Below, one piece after another: positions 9,734 to 18,017 of a DNA stretch of 64,000 bases. The DNA lies in contig QQVO01000002.1 in NCBI GenBank assembly GCA_003388505.1, positions 85,147 to 149,146 of the forward strand, written 5' to 3'. Position 1 is the first letter of the stretch; every line of letters begins with the position of its first letter. The translations under genes and the position numbers were made by a program. The notes under the pieces are model-generated. The model was not told where the DNA came from and ran no database searches. It saw nothing but the letters and a program-made list of their open reading frames with translations. Source of the DNA: Planctomycetota bacterium (GTDB taxonomy: Bacteria; Planctomycetota; Planctomycetia; Planctomycetales; Planctomycetaceae).

Positions 9734-9972
9734 TTTTCGCCCCCTCAGGCGTGACCCCTCCGAGTGGATCGTCCGCAGCCGGAGACGCAAACGAGGGATT
9801 TTACTCATTCTTGCGAAACAACTTGCGGCGAACGTTCCGCCGCCCGAGTTCCCCTTCGGCGCACAAAACGGTGTTGCCCGGATTCGCCGCTTTTCGTTAC
9901 AAGTCCCGGTTGCATGGCTGTAACAGGTCTCGGGCGCTCGCCCGGTCCCCCTCGGAAAGGACTCCGACTTCC

Positions 9973-11049
9973 ATGATGACCACCCGGGAAATAGCGCATC
10001 TGGTGAACGGCCGGCTTCACGGAGACGCCGACCGCACACTCTCCGACGTCGCCCCACTGGACGAGTGCGGCCCGCAGGAGATCGCCTACGTCGCCTCGGA
10101 AAAGCAGTTGCCCGCGCTGCGCAAGGTGCAACCCGGGGCCGTGCTCGCTCACGGCGATTTGCTCCCTCAACTGCCCGACCCGGCTCAAACGCCCGTCATC
10201 ACCGTCGATGATCCGCAAGCCGCCTTCATTGAAGTGATGTTGCGGTTCCGGCCGCTCCCTCAGCGCGCGACGATCGGCGTCTCTCCGAATGCGACGGTCA
10301 GCCCCACGGCGAAGTTCGGCCCGGACTGCAACGTCCATCCCGGCGCCTACGTCGGCGACCGGGTGGTGCTCGGCGCTCGATGCGAAGTCGGCCCCGGAGC
10401 AGTCATCGGCGACGGCGTGATCCTGGCCGACGACGTGACGATTCACGCCAACGTCGTCCTGTACCACGATGTCCACGTCGGCCCACGAACGACGATCCAT
10501 GCGGCGGCCGTCATCGGCGCGGATGGTTTCGGCTATCGACTGGTCGACGGCCGTTTTCTCCATATTCCGCACACGGGAACGGTCGTCATTGAAGAGGATG
10601 TCGAAATCGGCGCCGGAACCACTATTGATCGCGCGATGATCGGCAAGACGGTCATCGGCGCCGGTACGAAGCTCGACAACCAGGTCATGATCGCCCACAA
10701 CTGTGTGCTGGGCAAACACAATGTCTTCGCGTCGCAGGTCGGCTTGGCCGGCTCAGTCACCACCGGCGATTACGTCCAGTGCGGCGGACAGGTCGGCGTT
10801 GCGGATCACGCCCAGATCGGGGCCGGGGCGGCGCTCGGCGGAAAGGCCGGCGTCTCGGGAGTTGTCCCTGGAGGTCAGCGTTACGCCGGCCAGCCGGCAC
10901 GTCCCGAGAAAGACGCGGTCAAGTCCTACATCGCCATGACCAAGCTGCCTGAGATGCGCATTCAGTTGAAAACGCTCGCCTCTCAGGTCGAAAAACTGCA
11001 ATCTCAGATCGATCAGCTCACCCGGTTCCCCGAGTCTCGCGCAGCCTGA
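9973..11049 (+). CDS. lpxD: UDP-3-O-acylglucosamine N-acyltransferase LpxD
   Basis: About 358 residues. The N-terminal uridine-binding domain (MMTTREIAHLVNGRLHGD through about residue 100) is followed by a left-handed beta-helix of hexapeptide repeats (about 105-300) and a C-terminal helical segment (about 320-358). The catalytic His region NQVMIAHNC is present. LpxD adds the second acyl chain to UDP-acyl-glucosamine in lipid A synthesis. I chose the paired ATG codons at 9973/9976; the open frame extends upstream only into sequence that overlaps the yidC tail. The next gene, lpxI, acts one step later in the same pathway. Confidence 0.93.
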   Translation: MMTTREIAHLVNGRLHGDADRTLSDVAPLDECGPQEIAYVASEKQLPALRKVQPGAVLAHGDLLPQLPDPAQTPVITVDDPQAAFIEVMLRFRPLPQRATIGVSPNATVSPTAKFGPDCNVHPGAYVGDRVVLGARCEVGPGAVIGDGVILADDVTIHANVVLYHDVHVGPRTTIHAAAVIGADGFGYRLVDGRFLHIPHTGTVVIEEDVEIGAGTTIDRAMIGKTVIGAGTKLDNQVMIAHNCVLGKHNVFASQVGLAGSVTTGDYVQCGGQVGVADHAQIGAGAALGGKAGVSGVVPGGQRYAGQPARPEKDAVKSYIAMTKLPEMRIQLKTLASQVEKLQSQIDQLTRFPESRAA

Positions 11050-11112
11050 CCGGCCGCGCTCGCAACGCATCGGCTGCGACGAACGATCGGTTCTGATTCC
11101 CCTCGCGATTTC

Positions 11113-12072
11113 ATGTCTTCCCCCACCATCCTCCGATTCGCGAACAGCGTCGCCGGCGAACTCGGCGCGGCGGGCGCCGTTCAACGCGCCGCCGGACGGG
11201 GAGTGCTTCCCAGAAACCGTAGAATCGGACTTCTCGCCGGCGGCGGGAGATTTCCGATTCTGTTCGCCGAGGCGGCCACCCGGCAGAACTACGCCGTCTA
11301 CGGCGCCGGGATTCTCGGCATGGCGTCTCCCGACCTGGTCGATTGCTGCCACCGTTTCCGGGGAATCCCTCTCGCCCGCATTGGGGCGGCAATCCGTTTC
11401 TTCAAACGGTGCGGCGTCGAAAAAGTGGTGATGGCCGGAAAGGTCGAGAAGACCGAACTCTTCCAGCCGCGGCGCGTTCTGAGGCTCCTCCCCGACTGGC
11501 GAACGATTCACATGTGGCTCGGCTACTGCCGGGAAAACAAATCGGACGACACCATTCTGCTGGCCGTCATTCGAGAATTCGAGCGGGACGGCCTCAAATT
11601 CCATTCCGCTCTCGATTTCTGCCCGGAGCTGCTCGTGAAACACGGATTCCTCACCAAGCGCCGCCCCACTCCCGCCCAATGGAAGGACATTCGCTTCGGC
11701 TGGAAAATGGCCAAAGAGATGGGCCGGCTCGACGTCGGACAGTCAGTCGTCGTCAACGACACGGCGGTCATCGCCGTCGAAGCCATCGAAGGCACCGACG
11801 AGTGCATCCGCCGCGCCGGCCAACTCTGTCGCCGCGGAGGCTTCTCAGTCGTGAAGGTCGCCAAGCCGCAGCAGGACATGCGTTTCGACGTTCCCACAAT
11901 CGGCGTCCAGACGCTGCAAACCATGCGCGAGTCGGGAGGCCGCGTCCTCGCCGTCGAGGCGGGAATGACGATCTTCCTCGATGAACCCGAGGTGGTCCAA
12001 CTCGCCGACAAGCTCGGGATCGCAATCGTCTCCCTCAACGCGGACGAACTCCAAATCCGCGCCGCCGCGTGA
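11113..12072 (+). CDS. lpxI: UDP-2,3-diacylglucosamine pyrophosphatase LpxI
   Basis: About 319 residues (DUF1009/LpxI). Recognisable stretches are RRIGLLAGGGRFPILFAEAA, RFFKRCGVEKVVMAGKVEKTELF, the pair NKSDDTILLAVI and VVVNDTAVIAVEAIEGTDECIRRAG, and VVKVAKPQQDMRFDVPTIG. LpxI hydrolyses UDP-2,3-diacylglucosamine to lipid X plus UMP and replaces LpxH in many bacteria. It follows lpxD by 63 bases on the same strand and is probably co-transcribed. The first 30 residues are low in similarity, and a GTG at 11203 (giving LPRNRRIGLL) is a plausible alternative start. Confidence 0.88.
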   Translation: MSSPTILRFANSVAGELGAAGAVQRAAGRGVLPRNRRIGLLAGGGRFPILFAEAATRQNYAVYGAGILGMASPDLVDCCHRFRGIPLARIGAAIRFFKRCGVEKVVMAGKVEKTELFQPRRVLRLLPDWRTIHMWLGYCRENKSDDTILLAVIREFERDGLKFHSALDFCPELLVKHGFLTKRRPTPAQWKDIRFGWKMAKEMGRLDVGQSVVVNDTAVIAVEAIEGTDECIRRAGQLCRRGGFSVVKVAKPQQDMRFDVPTIGVQTLQTMRESGGRVLAVEAGMTIFLDEPEVVQLADKLGIAIVSLNADELQIRAAA

Positions 12073-12234
12073 ACGGCTCGATCGAACCGCGCTACCCCGG
12101 ACTCCACCATCGAGCCGCACGGACGATTCGCGTCCGACAATCGTCACAAACGGAACGCGGTCAATTCCACCGGGTACGACCCGAACTGTTTCATCCCCGT
12201 CGAGGCCCTGATCGCGGGCTAAGGTAGTCGTGCC

Positions 12235-12639
12235 ATGAACGACACCACGAGTCCCCCCGCCGGCAGCCCCTCCGGATCTGAGCAGGATCGACGTCATCAG
12301 CGATTCCGCTATCACACCGCAGTCACCGTCGTGACCGACGGCCCCGAAGGGTTCGTCGCCGTCCGCGCCCGCTCGGACGATATCTCCGCCGGCGGAGCCA
12401 AAATCGTTTGTGATGAACGAATTACGTCGCAGCGCGTCTACCTGCGAATTCTGATTCCCGAACTCGCCGACACATTCGTCGAAGCGGAAGTCGTCAATTC
12501 CCGCAACGAAACTGTGACGCGCCTTGGAACCGACGGAGGCGAGCGGTTCACCTACAATACCCGTTTTCAGAAGTTCGTCTCCGACCGGGCAATGCTCGAC
12601 GTCCTGCGAGTCGCCGCCGGGCTCCCGGCGACCGCATAG
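12235..12639 (+). CDS. PilZ domain protein
   Basis: A 134-residue protein carrying both halves of the c-di-GMP-binding PilZ signature: RRHQRFRY (the RxxxR element, about 19-26) and DDISAGGAKI (the (D/N)xSxxG element, about 44-53). Beta-strand-rich sequence follows. It probably binds c-di-GMP and acts as a stand-alone adaptor; no partner domain or enzyme is attached. An AAGG element lies about 15 bases before the ATG. It is not obviously linked to its neighbours. Confidence 0.8.
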   Translation: MNDTTSPPAGSPSGSEQDRRHQRFRYHTAVTVVTDGPEGFVAVRARSDDISAGGAKIVCDERITSQRVYLRILIPELADTFVEAEVVNSRNETVTRLGTDGGERFTYNTRFQKFVSDRAMLDVLRVAAGLPATA

Positions 12640-12755
12640 CATCAGATGTTGCGGCTCCTTCGAGAATTCTGATAGCTTCCCCACCGCTGCTGAGTCAGCG
12701 GCTTCTCAACCCGCGCGGCAGCGCATTCCTCCCCGCTCCCGTCAAGGACGACGCG

Positions 12756-13607
12756 ATGGCGGCCTACCGCGAACATATCTCCGTCAGCGGCATGCTCGGC
12801 GCCGGAGTGGCTCTCGTTAGCACCCTTGGCTTCGGCTACACCCCTGTGCAAGGACTTCTCGCCGGATGGTTGACCGCCATCGGCGGAATCCTGCCCGACC
12901 TCGATTCCGAAAGCGGGCGCCCCGTGCGAGAGATCTTCGGACTCACCGCTTCCGTCGCGCCCCTGCTGCTCATCGGCCGAATCCTCAAGTGGACCGGGTT
13001 GCAAGGCGACCCGGAAACCGTCATGGTCCTGTTTCTGGCCATGTACCTGCTCATCAAGTACGGCCTGGCGTCCCTCATCGGAACCTTCAGCGTCCACCGC
13101 GGCATGTTTCACAGCATCCCCGCCCTCATCATCGCGGGAGAAATCACCTACCTGTTCTATCCCGGGGAGCAGGTCTCGGCGAAACTTCTCATGGCCGGCA
13201 GTGTGGGGATCGGTTTTCTCTCCCACCTGGTTCTCGATGAAGTCTACAGCGTCCAGTGGTCCGGAGTCCGAATCAGACTCAAGAAGTCGGCCGGCAGCGC
13301 CATGAAACTCTTCGGCGACAACTTCGGCTCAAACGCCGCCGCATACACGCTGCTCATCCTCTGCTCGCTGGCCATGCTCTCGGACGCCGGAATCATCGGC
13401 CCGCCCGACCAGAAGACACGCCACCGCGTCCACGACTCAACCGACCTCGGCGGTGAAGAAGGCCTCCCCGTCGAAGGCGAAGAGTTCCTCGCCGGCGAAA
13501 CCGCGCCCGTCCCCGCAGAAGTCAACGAGGCGGACCAACACCGGTCGACGGGTGGTCCCGCCACCACCGCAGAAAACCCGCTCGACGAAGACGCCGTGCT
13601 GAGATAA
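12756..13607 (+). CDS. YdjM-like membrane-bound metal-dependent hydrolase family protein
   Basis: 283 residues with features of the DUF457/YdjM family: GWLTAIGGILPDLDSESGRPVRE (metal-binding-type DLDSE), SVHRGMFHSIPALIIAG and GFLSHLVLDEVYSVQW. It has several membrane helices, at about 10-28, 60-80, 85-110, 120-165 and 195-215. The soluble C-terminal 65 residues are acidic and Pro-rich. The biochemical role of this family is poorly known. The stop is only 6 bases before the amidase start, so the two are probably co-transcribed. Confidence 0.8.
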   Translation: MAAYREHISVSGMLGAGVALVSTLGFGYTPVQGLLAGWLTAIGGILPDLDSESGRPVREIFGLTASVAPLLLIGRILKWTGLQGDPETVMVLFLAMYLLIKYGLASLIGTFSVHRGMFHSIPALIIAGEITYLFYPGEQVSAKLLMAGSVGIGFLSHLVLDEVYSVQWSGVRIRLKKSAGSAMKLFGDNFGSNAAAYTLLILCSLAMLSDAGIIGPPDQKTRHRVHDSTDLGGEEGLPVEGEEFLAGETAPVPAEVNEADQHRSTGGPATTAENPLDEDAVLR

Positions 13608-13613
13608 CAGAGC

Positions 13614-14468
13614 ATGAAAATCGCCGGTTTCCAGATGGACGTCGCGATCGGCGACGTGAAACAAAACGTCGACCGCATCAGTTCGGTGCTCCGCGAGACC
13701 GCGCGCGCCAGAGCCGAACTGACCGTCTTTCCGGAATGCGCCGCAACAGGCTACTGCTTTTCAAGCCGCGCGGAGGCCCAGGAATTCGCCGAGCCCGTTC
13801 CGGGACCGATCACCGCGGAAATCGCCGAGGTCTGCCGGGAAACCGCTGCCTTCGCCGTCATCGGCATGCTGGAAGCGGACGGTGAAAAGCTCTTTAATGC
13901 CGCCGTCCTCATCGGCCCGGAGGGCGTGATTGGCTCCTACCGCAAGGTCCATCTGCCGTACCTGGGGGTCGACATGTTCACCGACTACGGCGATCGTCCC
14001 TTTGCTGCGCTCGACGCCGGACCGATTCGGATCGGATTGAACATCTGCTACGACGCGTCGTTCCCGGAAGCGGCACGCTGCCTCGGCCTCGATGGAGCCG
14101 ATCTGATTGTCCTCCCCACCAACTGGCCCCCCGGGTCCGAGTGCGTCGCCGAACACACGATTCGCTCCCGCGCCGTCGAAAACGGCGTCTACTACGCGGC
14201 GGTCAACCGCGTCGGCGTCGAACGCGAGTTTCGCTTCATCGGAATGAGCAGCATCTGCGCGCCGGGCGGCGAAGTGCTCGCAGCCACAGACGGTGTTGAC
14301 GAGCAGATCATATACGCCGAAATCGACCCCGCACGATCACGACGAAAACGAGTCGTCCGCGTCGCCGGCAAACACGAAATCGACCGCCTCGCCGACCGGC
14401 GTCCCGAGATGTACGGGCAGCTCACCCAACCGCACAACCTGTCCACCCCCCGCGCCGATCACGCATAA
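13614..14468 (+). CDS. Carbon-nitrogen hydrolase (nitrilase superfamily)
   Basis: 284 residues with the catalytic triad of the superfamily: Glu41 (TVFPECAATGY), Lys111 (SYRKVHLPY) and Cys145 (LNICYDASFPE). The downstream RSRAVENGVYYAAVNRVG is also typical. These are cytosolic amidases or N-carbamoylases acting on C-N bonds. The sequence best resembles the predicted omega-amidase/N-carbamoyl group, but the substrate cannot be assigned. It starts 6 bases after the YdjM-like gene. Confidence 0.88.
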   Translation: MKIAGFQMDVAIGDVKQNVDRISSVLRETARARAELTVFPECAATGYCFSSRAEAQEFAEPVPGPITAEIAEVCRETAAFAVIGMLEADGEKLFNAAVLIGPEGVIGSYRKVHLPYLGVDMFTDYGDRPFAALDAGPIRIGLNICYDASFPEAARCLGLDGADLIVLPTNWPPGSECVAEHTIRSRAVENGVYYAAVNRVGVEREFRFIGMSSICAPGGEVLAATDGVDEQIIYAEIDPARSRRKRVVRVAGKHEIDRLADRRPEMYGQLTQPHNLSTPRADHA

Positions 14469-14567
14469 CGCGAGGCATGCATCAGTCCGGCCGCTCCGGC
14501 CTCTCAAGGAATTCAGCATCGCGGGAGGGTGAGGCTCTGCCGAGCCGAATCCGCTCTCAAGCGTCCG

Positions 14568-15176
14568 TCACTGATCCGATTCCGCCTCGTTCTCATCCTC
14601 ACTCTCATCGCCCGAGTCCTCACTGGCGGGCCGATCAGGCGACGCCGGCTCAGCGGTCCCGGTCGGCGAAGCGGTGTCTCCCGTGAGTCCCGGCGGCTCC
14701 GCCCCCCGATCTGCGTTCGAAGCAGGCGGCGGAGCAGCCGTATCCGGCGCGTCCTTGGTCGTGACGCCAAGAATCGCCCGATCGCCCGGGTCGTACGGCA
14801 GACTCATCTCGTAGCTCGATCCCAGCCCGATCCATGAGAGTTTCAGCGCCTTGGCATTGGGCCGCTCCGCATCGTCAATCGTCTCTTGCGCCGGCCAGCC
14901 GACGATCAGCGGCGGCACTTCGCTCAGCATGAGTTGACGCGGGTTCGGCCCGTCGTCCTCTGCCAGCCGCTTCTGCACAGCGTCCAGCGTCCATTCATAC
15001 CCGAAGCGTGCGTGTGCCTGGAAGGCGACCAGCAGCAGCAATAAGCCAATGCCTCCCCACACCAGCACCCGTTCCTTCGATGATCGCTCAGGCCTTTTCG
15101 GAGCGGAAGACTCTTCCGTCAGCTTTGGGTCGTCCGGTGGACTTTCGCCAGTCGGCTCATTGGCAGCGTCAGACAT
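14568..15176 (-). CDS. Hypothetical single-pass membrane protein with acidic tail
   Basis: A 202-residue protein. Residues 1-35 are hydrophilic, then a membrane helix VLVWGGIGLLLLLVAFQAHA lies at about 38-57. A conserved-looking domain follows (about 60-140: ERLAEDDG-type helix, PLIVGWPAQET, SWIGLGSSYEMSLPYDPG). The last 60 residues are low in complexity, rich in Ala, Pro, Ser and Glu. I recognise no family. The GLGSSYEM stretch suggests a folded periplasmic domain. It is convergent with the upstream amidase gene. Confidence 0.6.
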   Translation of the reverse strand: MSDAANEPTGESPPDDPKLTEESSAPKRPERSSKERVLVWGGIGLLLLLVAFQAHARFGYEWTLDAVQKRLAEDDGPNPRQLMLSEVPPLIVGWPAQETIDDAERPNAKALKLSWIGLGSSYEMSLPYDPGDRAILGVTTKDAPDTAAPPPASNADRGAEPPGLTGDTASPTGTAEPASPDRPASEDSGDESEDENEAESDQ

Positions 15177-15391
15177 GAGAGACCTCCTCGATCAGAAAGG
15201 AAACGCGAATGCAGCCGGAGGAACCTGCCGCGTGAGTCATCCAGCATGCCCGAAGCCGGCGCGAACCACAACCGAGCAACCCCCGAAACCGGCTTGCGGC
15301 CCGCACCGGCCGCACCTACGGTAAGGTGGTGGGTGTCGAACCCCGAACATTCGCCACACACAGTTCTTCTCCGAAACCGAAAAGCTTCCTC

Positions 15392-15880
15392 GTGTCACCC
15401 GCGGAACTCATCGCTATCGGCGCGCCCGTCATTTCGATCGCCGGGTTTGCGCTCTGGTTCCGCGGACGCCGCAGCAGGGAAGAACGCCGAGCGATCCAGG
15501 AATTCCGTACGCAGCGCGAACGTCTCGAAGCCAAATTCTTTGATCTCGCCGCCGCATCCGGCAAACCGCGCGGCCTCCGCTGGGTCAACTGCGACTGGGG
15601 ACGCGACGTCACCTTCGCCAGAGACGCCAGAACGTCCCTGCTCACCGCATTCGTCGCGGTGGAGATTCAGTTCGAAGCCGTCGAAGGCGGCGACATGGAA
15701 GATGTCGATGCGGTCGGAACAATCCGGGATGCCTCCGCCGTCTTCCACTACCAGGCGGGCCAGTGGGGCACCGGCGGCAAGGCGCTCTTCAACATGAACC
15801 CCCAGGAGGCGCTAAAGCGCCTCACAGACCAGTTCGAACCGATCGAGTCCCAGCCGGCCGGCGGCGACAACTTGTCATAG
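15392..15880 (+). CDS. Hypothetical membrane-anchored protein
   Basis: About 162 residues. One N-terminal membrane helix (ELIAIGAPVISIAGFALWF) is followed by a basic helix RGRRSREERRAIQEFRTQRERLEAKFFDLAA. A soluble domain comes next (RWVNCDWGRDVTFARD, LLTAFVAVEIQFEAVEG, ALFNMNPQEALKRLTDQFEPI). I recognise no family; the second half looks compact and well-formed. I chose the GTG at 15392 because the helix then lies at the N-terminus; another GTG at 15326 would add 22 less convincing residues. Confidence 0.6.
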   Translation: MSPAELIAIGAPVISIAGFALWFRGRRSREERRAIQEFRTQRERLEAKFFDLAAASGKPRGLRWVNCDWGRDVTFARDARTSLLTAFVAVEIQFEAVEGGDMEDVDAVGTIRDASAVFHYQAGQWGTGGKALFNMNPQEALKRLTDQFEPIESQPAGGDNLS

Positions 15881-15908
15881 TCGCACCTCAACGACTCAAC
15901 GAGACTCG

Positions 15909-15936
15909 TTGACAGGATTTACGGCGAGAATAGAAT
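15909..15936 (+). promoter_or_regulatory. Sigma70-type promoter for mcsA-mcsB
   Basis: TTGACA (15909-15914) and TAGAAT (15931-15936) are separated by 16 bases. This is close to the housekeeping consensus and points toward mcsA, leaving a leader of roughly 190 bases that includes the family C repeat at 15998-16017. Confidence 0.6.
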
Positions 15937-15997
15937 TGCACCGGAACGTCGCGCGGCGTTTCAAGAATACCGACCGTGTTCGCCGAATCACGTTGAG

Positions 15998-16017
15998 CCG
16001 CGACCCGCAGGGGAGCG
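15998..16017 (+). repeat. 20-bp repeat family C, copy 1
   Basis: CCGCGACCCGCAGGGGAGCG is identical to the strings at 17955-17974 and 19324-19343. All three are intergenic, on the same strand and upstream of genes. Confidence 0.8.
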
Positions 16018-16132
16018 CTCTCACCCGAGCTTCGATCGCGAATCCAACCACCAGGCAATAGCGCCAATACAGACGACTGCGCGTGGCGACGAAGTCAGCA
16101 AAGGTCCAGACTGCAATCTGCACGGAGATGCA

Positions 16133-16654
16133 ATGAAGAAGTGCCGCCGATGCACTAAACCCGCCACGTTGCATATCACCGAGATCCGCAACGGCGTCGC
16201 GCAGCCGCTTCACCTGTGCGAGAAGTGCGCCAAGAAGTACCTCAGTTCGGTGGAAGCCGGCGGAAACGTCGAGGATCCGGTGGGAGAGGGCGGCAACGAA
16301 CTCGTCGCCGCACTCGCAGGGGAGGATTCGGCCGACGCCGACGCACTCACCTGTCCCCAATGCGGAATCACGTTCAAGCAGTTCCGCAGCCAGGGCCGTC
16401 TGGGGTGTCCGCACGACTACGTCGTCTTCCGCGATGAACTGATTCCATTGCTCGAGAGCATTCACTCCGAGACGCAGCATGTCGGGAAGATTCCCCAGCG
16501 AACACCGGCCATCAGTCGCAAGCAGCACGACCTCATCCGCCTGCGCAGCGACCTGAAGTCGGCCGTCCAGAACGAAAAGTACGAGGAAGCCGCCGATCTG
16601 CGGGACAGGATTCGCCGGCTCGAAGAGGAACTGGTCGAAGAACAATCGAATTGA
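16133..16654 (+). CDS. mcsA: McsA-like zinc-finger/UVR-motif protein
   Basis: A 173-residue protein with an N-terminal zinc finger (Cys4/Cys7 and Cys29/Cys32), a second finger starting CPQC (74-77) and a C-terminal UvrB/C-type motif (about 137-168: LRSDLKSAVQNEKYEEAADL, then RDRIRRLEEEL). This architecture is that of McsA, the activator of the arginine kinase McsB in Firmicutes. In the second finger the usual closing CxxC reads GCPHDY, with one Cys replaced and a His nearby, so its zinc ligands may be CCCH. The next gene is mcsB, 86 bases downstream. A good promoter lies at 15909-15936. Confidence 0.87.
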   Translation: MKKCRRCTKPATLHITEIRNGVAQPLHLCEKCAKKYLSSVEAGGNVEDPVGEGGNELVAALAGEDSADADALTCPQCGITFKQFRSQGRLGCPHDYVVFRDELIPLLESIHSETQHVGKIPQRTPAISRKQHDLIRLRSDLKSAVQNEKYEEAADLRDRIRRLEEELVEEQSN

Positions 16655-16740
16655 ATCCGCGCCGCGTCGTATGCTACTGCCGAAACTGATCGCACTCTCC
16701 GCCTCCGTCGTGCCGTTCCCCCAGCGGGAGGAAAACCGTC

Positions 16741-17805
16741 GTGGATCTTGAATCCCTGACCAGAACGAGCGGCGAATGGCTCCGGGGATCGGGGCCCGAT
16801 TCGGACATCGTCATTTCCAGCCGCATCAGGCTGGCGCGCAACCTCGCGCAGTTCCCGTTCCCCCCGCGCACCGACGACGCGACGCGGGCCGAGATCGAGT
16901 CCCTGATCCGCGAACGCATCCGCTCGATCGAATCCAGCGAAAAGCTGACCTACTTCGACGTCAACACGCTCGACACGCTCGATCGCCAGTTGCTGGTCGA
17001 GCGGCAACTCATCAGCCGCGAACACGCCGAAACGCACGGATCGCGCGGCGTCAGCGTGGGGCCGATGGAAACGGTCAGCATCATGATCAACGAAGAGGAC
17101 CACTTGCGCCTGCAAGTGCTCCGCAGCGGCTTTGCGCTGGATGAATGCTGGGACGAAGTCAGCCGCATCGACGACGAGTTCGAAAAGCATCTCGAATTCG
17201 CCTTCAGCGAGGAATTCGGCTACCTCACCTCCTGCCCCACCAACGTCGGCACCGGCATCCGCGTCAGCGTCATGCTGCATCTGCCCGCACTCGTCCTCAC
17301 CAAGGAAGTCCAGCGCGTCTTTCACGCCCTTCACAAGCTGAACCTCGCCGTCCGCGGCCTCTACGGCGAAGGCAGCCAGGCGATGGGGGACTTCTACCAG
17401 ATCTCGAATCAGATCACGCTCGGACAGACCGAACAGCACATCATCAAAACCGTCAAGAGCGTCCTGCCGAACATCATCGACTACGAGCGCCGCGCCCGGA
17501 AGGCCCTTGTTAAAGACAGTCGCGAACAGCTTCACGACCAGGTCTCCCGGGCCTTTGGCATCCTCCGAAGCGCTCAGACGATCACCTCCGAAGAGACCAT
17601 GCACCTGCTCTCCAGTCTGCGGATGGGGCTGAATCTCGGACTCGTCAGCGGCATCGAAATGCCGACCGTCAACGAACTCTTCATCCACACTCAACCTGCG
17701 CACCTCCAGAAGATGCGGCAGGAAACACTCGGATCCTCCGAGCGAAACGTCGCCCGGGCGACCTACATCCGCCAGCGACTCGCGGGGCACGAATCCGAAA
17801 ACTGA
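16741..17805 (+). CDS. mcsB: Protein arginine kinase McsB
   Basis: A 354-residue ATP:guanido phosphotransferase-family protein starting at GTG. Diagnostic segments are DIVISSRIRLARNLAQFPFP (22-41), the active-site YLTSCPTNVGTGIRVSVML with Cys165, and RGLYGEGSQAMGDFYQISNQ. McsB phosphorylates arginine side chains of proteins, which in Firmicutes marks them for ClpC/ClpP degradation. Adjacency to mcsA supports the assignment. The clpC that follows mcsB in Bacillus operons is not here; a family A repeat and a TPR gene come next. Confidence 0.93.
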   Translation: MDLESLTRTSGEWLRGSGPDSDIVISSRIRLARNLAQFPFPPRTDDATRAEIESLIRERIRSIESSEKLTYFDVNTLDTLDRQLLVERQLISREHAETHGSRGVSVGPMETVSIMINEEDHLRLQVLRSGFALDECWDEVSRIDDEFEKHLEFAFSEEFGYLTSCPTNVGTGIRVSVMLHLPALVLTKEVQRVFHALHKLNLAVRGLYGEGSQAMGDFYQISNQITLGQTEQHIIKTVKSVLPNIIDYERRARKALVKDSREQLHDQVSRAFGILRSAQTITSEETMHLLSSLRMGLNLGLVSGIEMPTVNELFIHTQPAHLQKMRQETLGSSERNVARATYIRQRLAGHESEN

Positions 17806-17850
17806 GCACGGCATTTCGGAATGACCCACACGGATTCACACACCAGGTTT

Positions 17851-17954
17851 AGAGCAAATTGCTCTACCATGTGTCCGCGTCGAGCGGTGTTTGGACTGTC
17901 GAGGACGAGAATCCGCGAGACAGATCGCCAACACTGATTTGCAAAGCGCTCTAG
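17851..17954 (+). repeat. Dispersed repeat family A, copy A1
   Basis: About 104 bp, starting with the perfect palindrome AGAGCAAATTGCTCT and ending GCAAAGCGCTCTAG. Internal segments GTGTTTGG...CCAACAC and CTGTC...GACAG can pair into one long stem. Near-identical copies lie at 36094 and 58960 and a diverged one at 6571. It abuts family C copy 2. Confidence 0.88.
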
Positions 17955-17974
17955 CCGCGACCCGCAGGGGAGCG
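17955..17974 (+). repeat. 20-bp repeat family C, copy 2
   Basis: An exact copy of the 15998-16017 string, immediately after repeat A1 and about 45 bases before the TPR gene start. Confidence 0.8.
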
Positions 17975-18017
17975 TTCCACCGCAGGTCGCTGAGCACAAC
18001 GTGGCCGTACCATCTCA

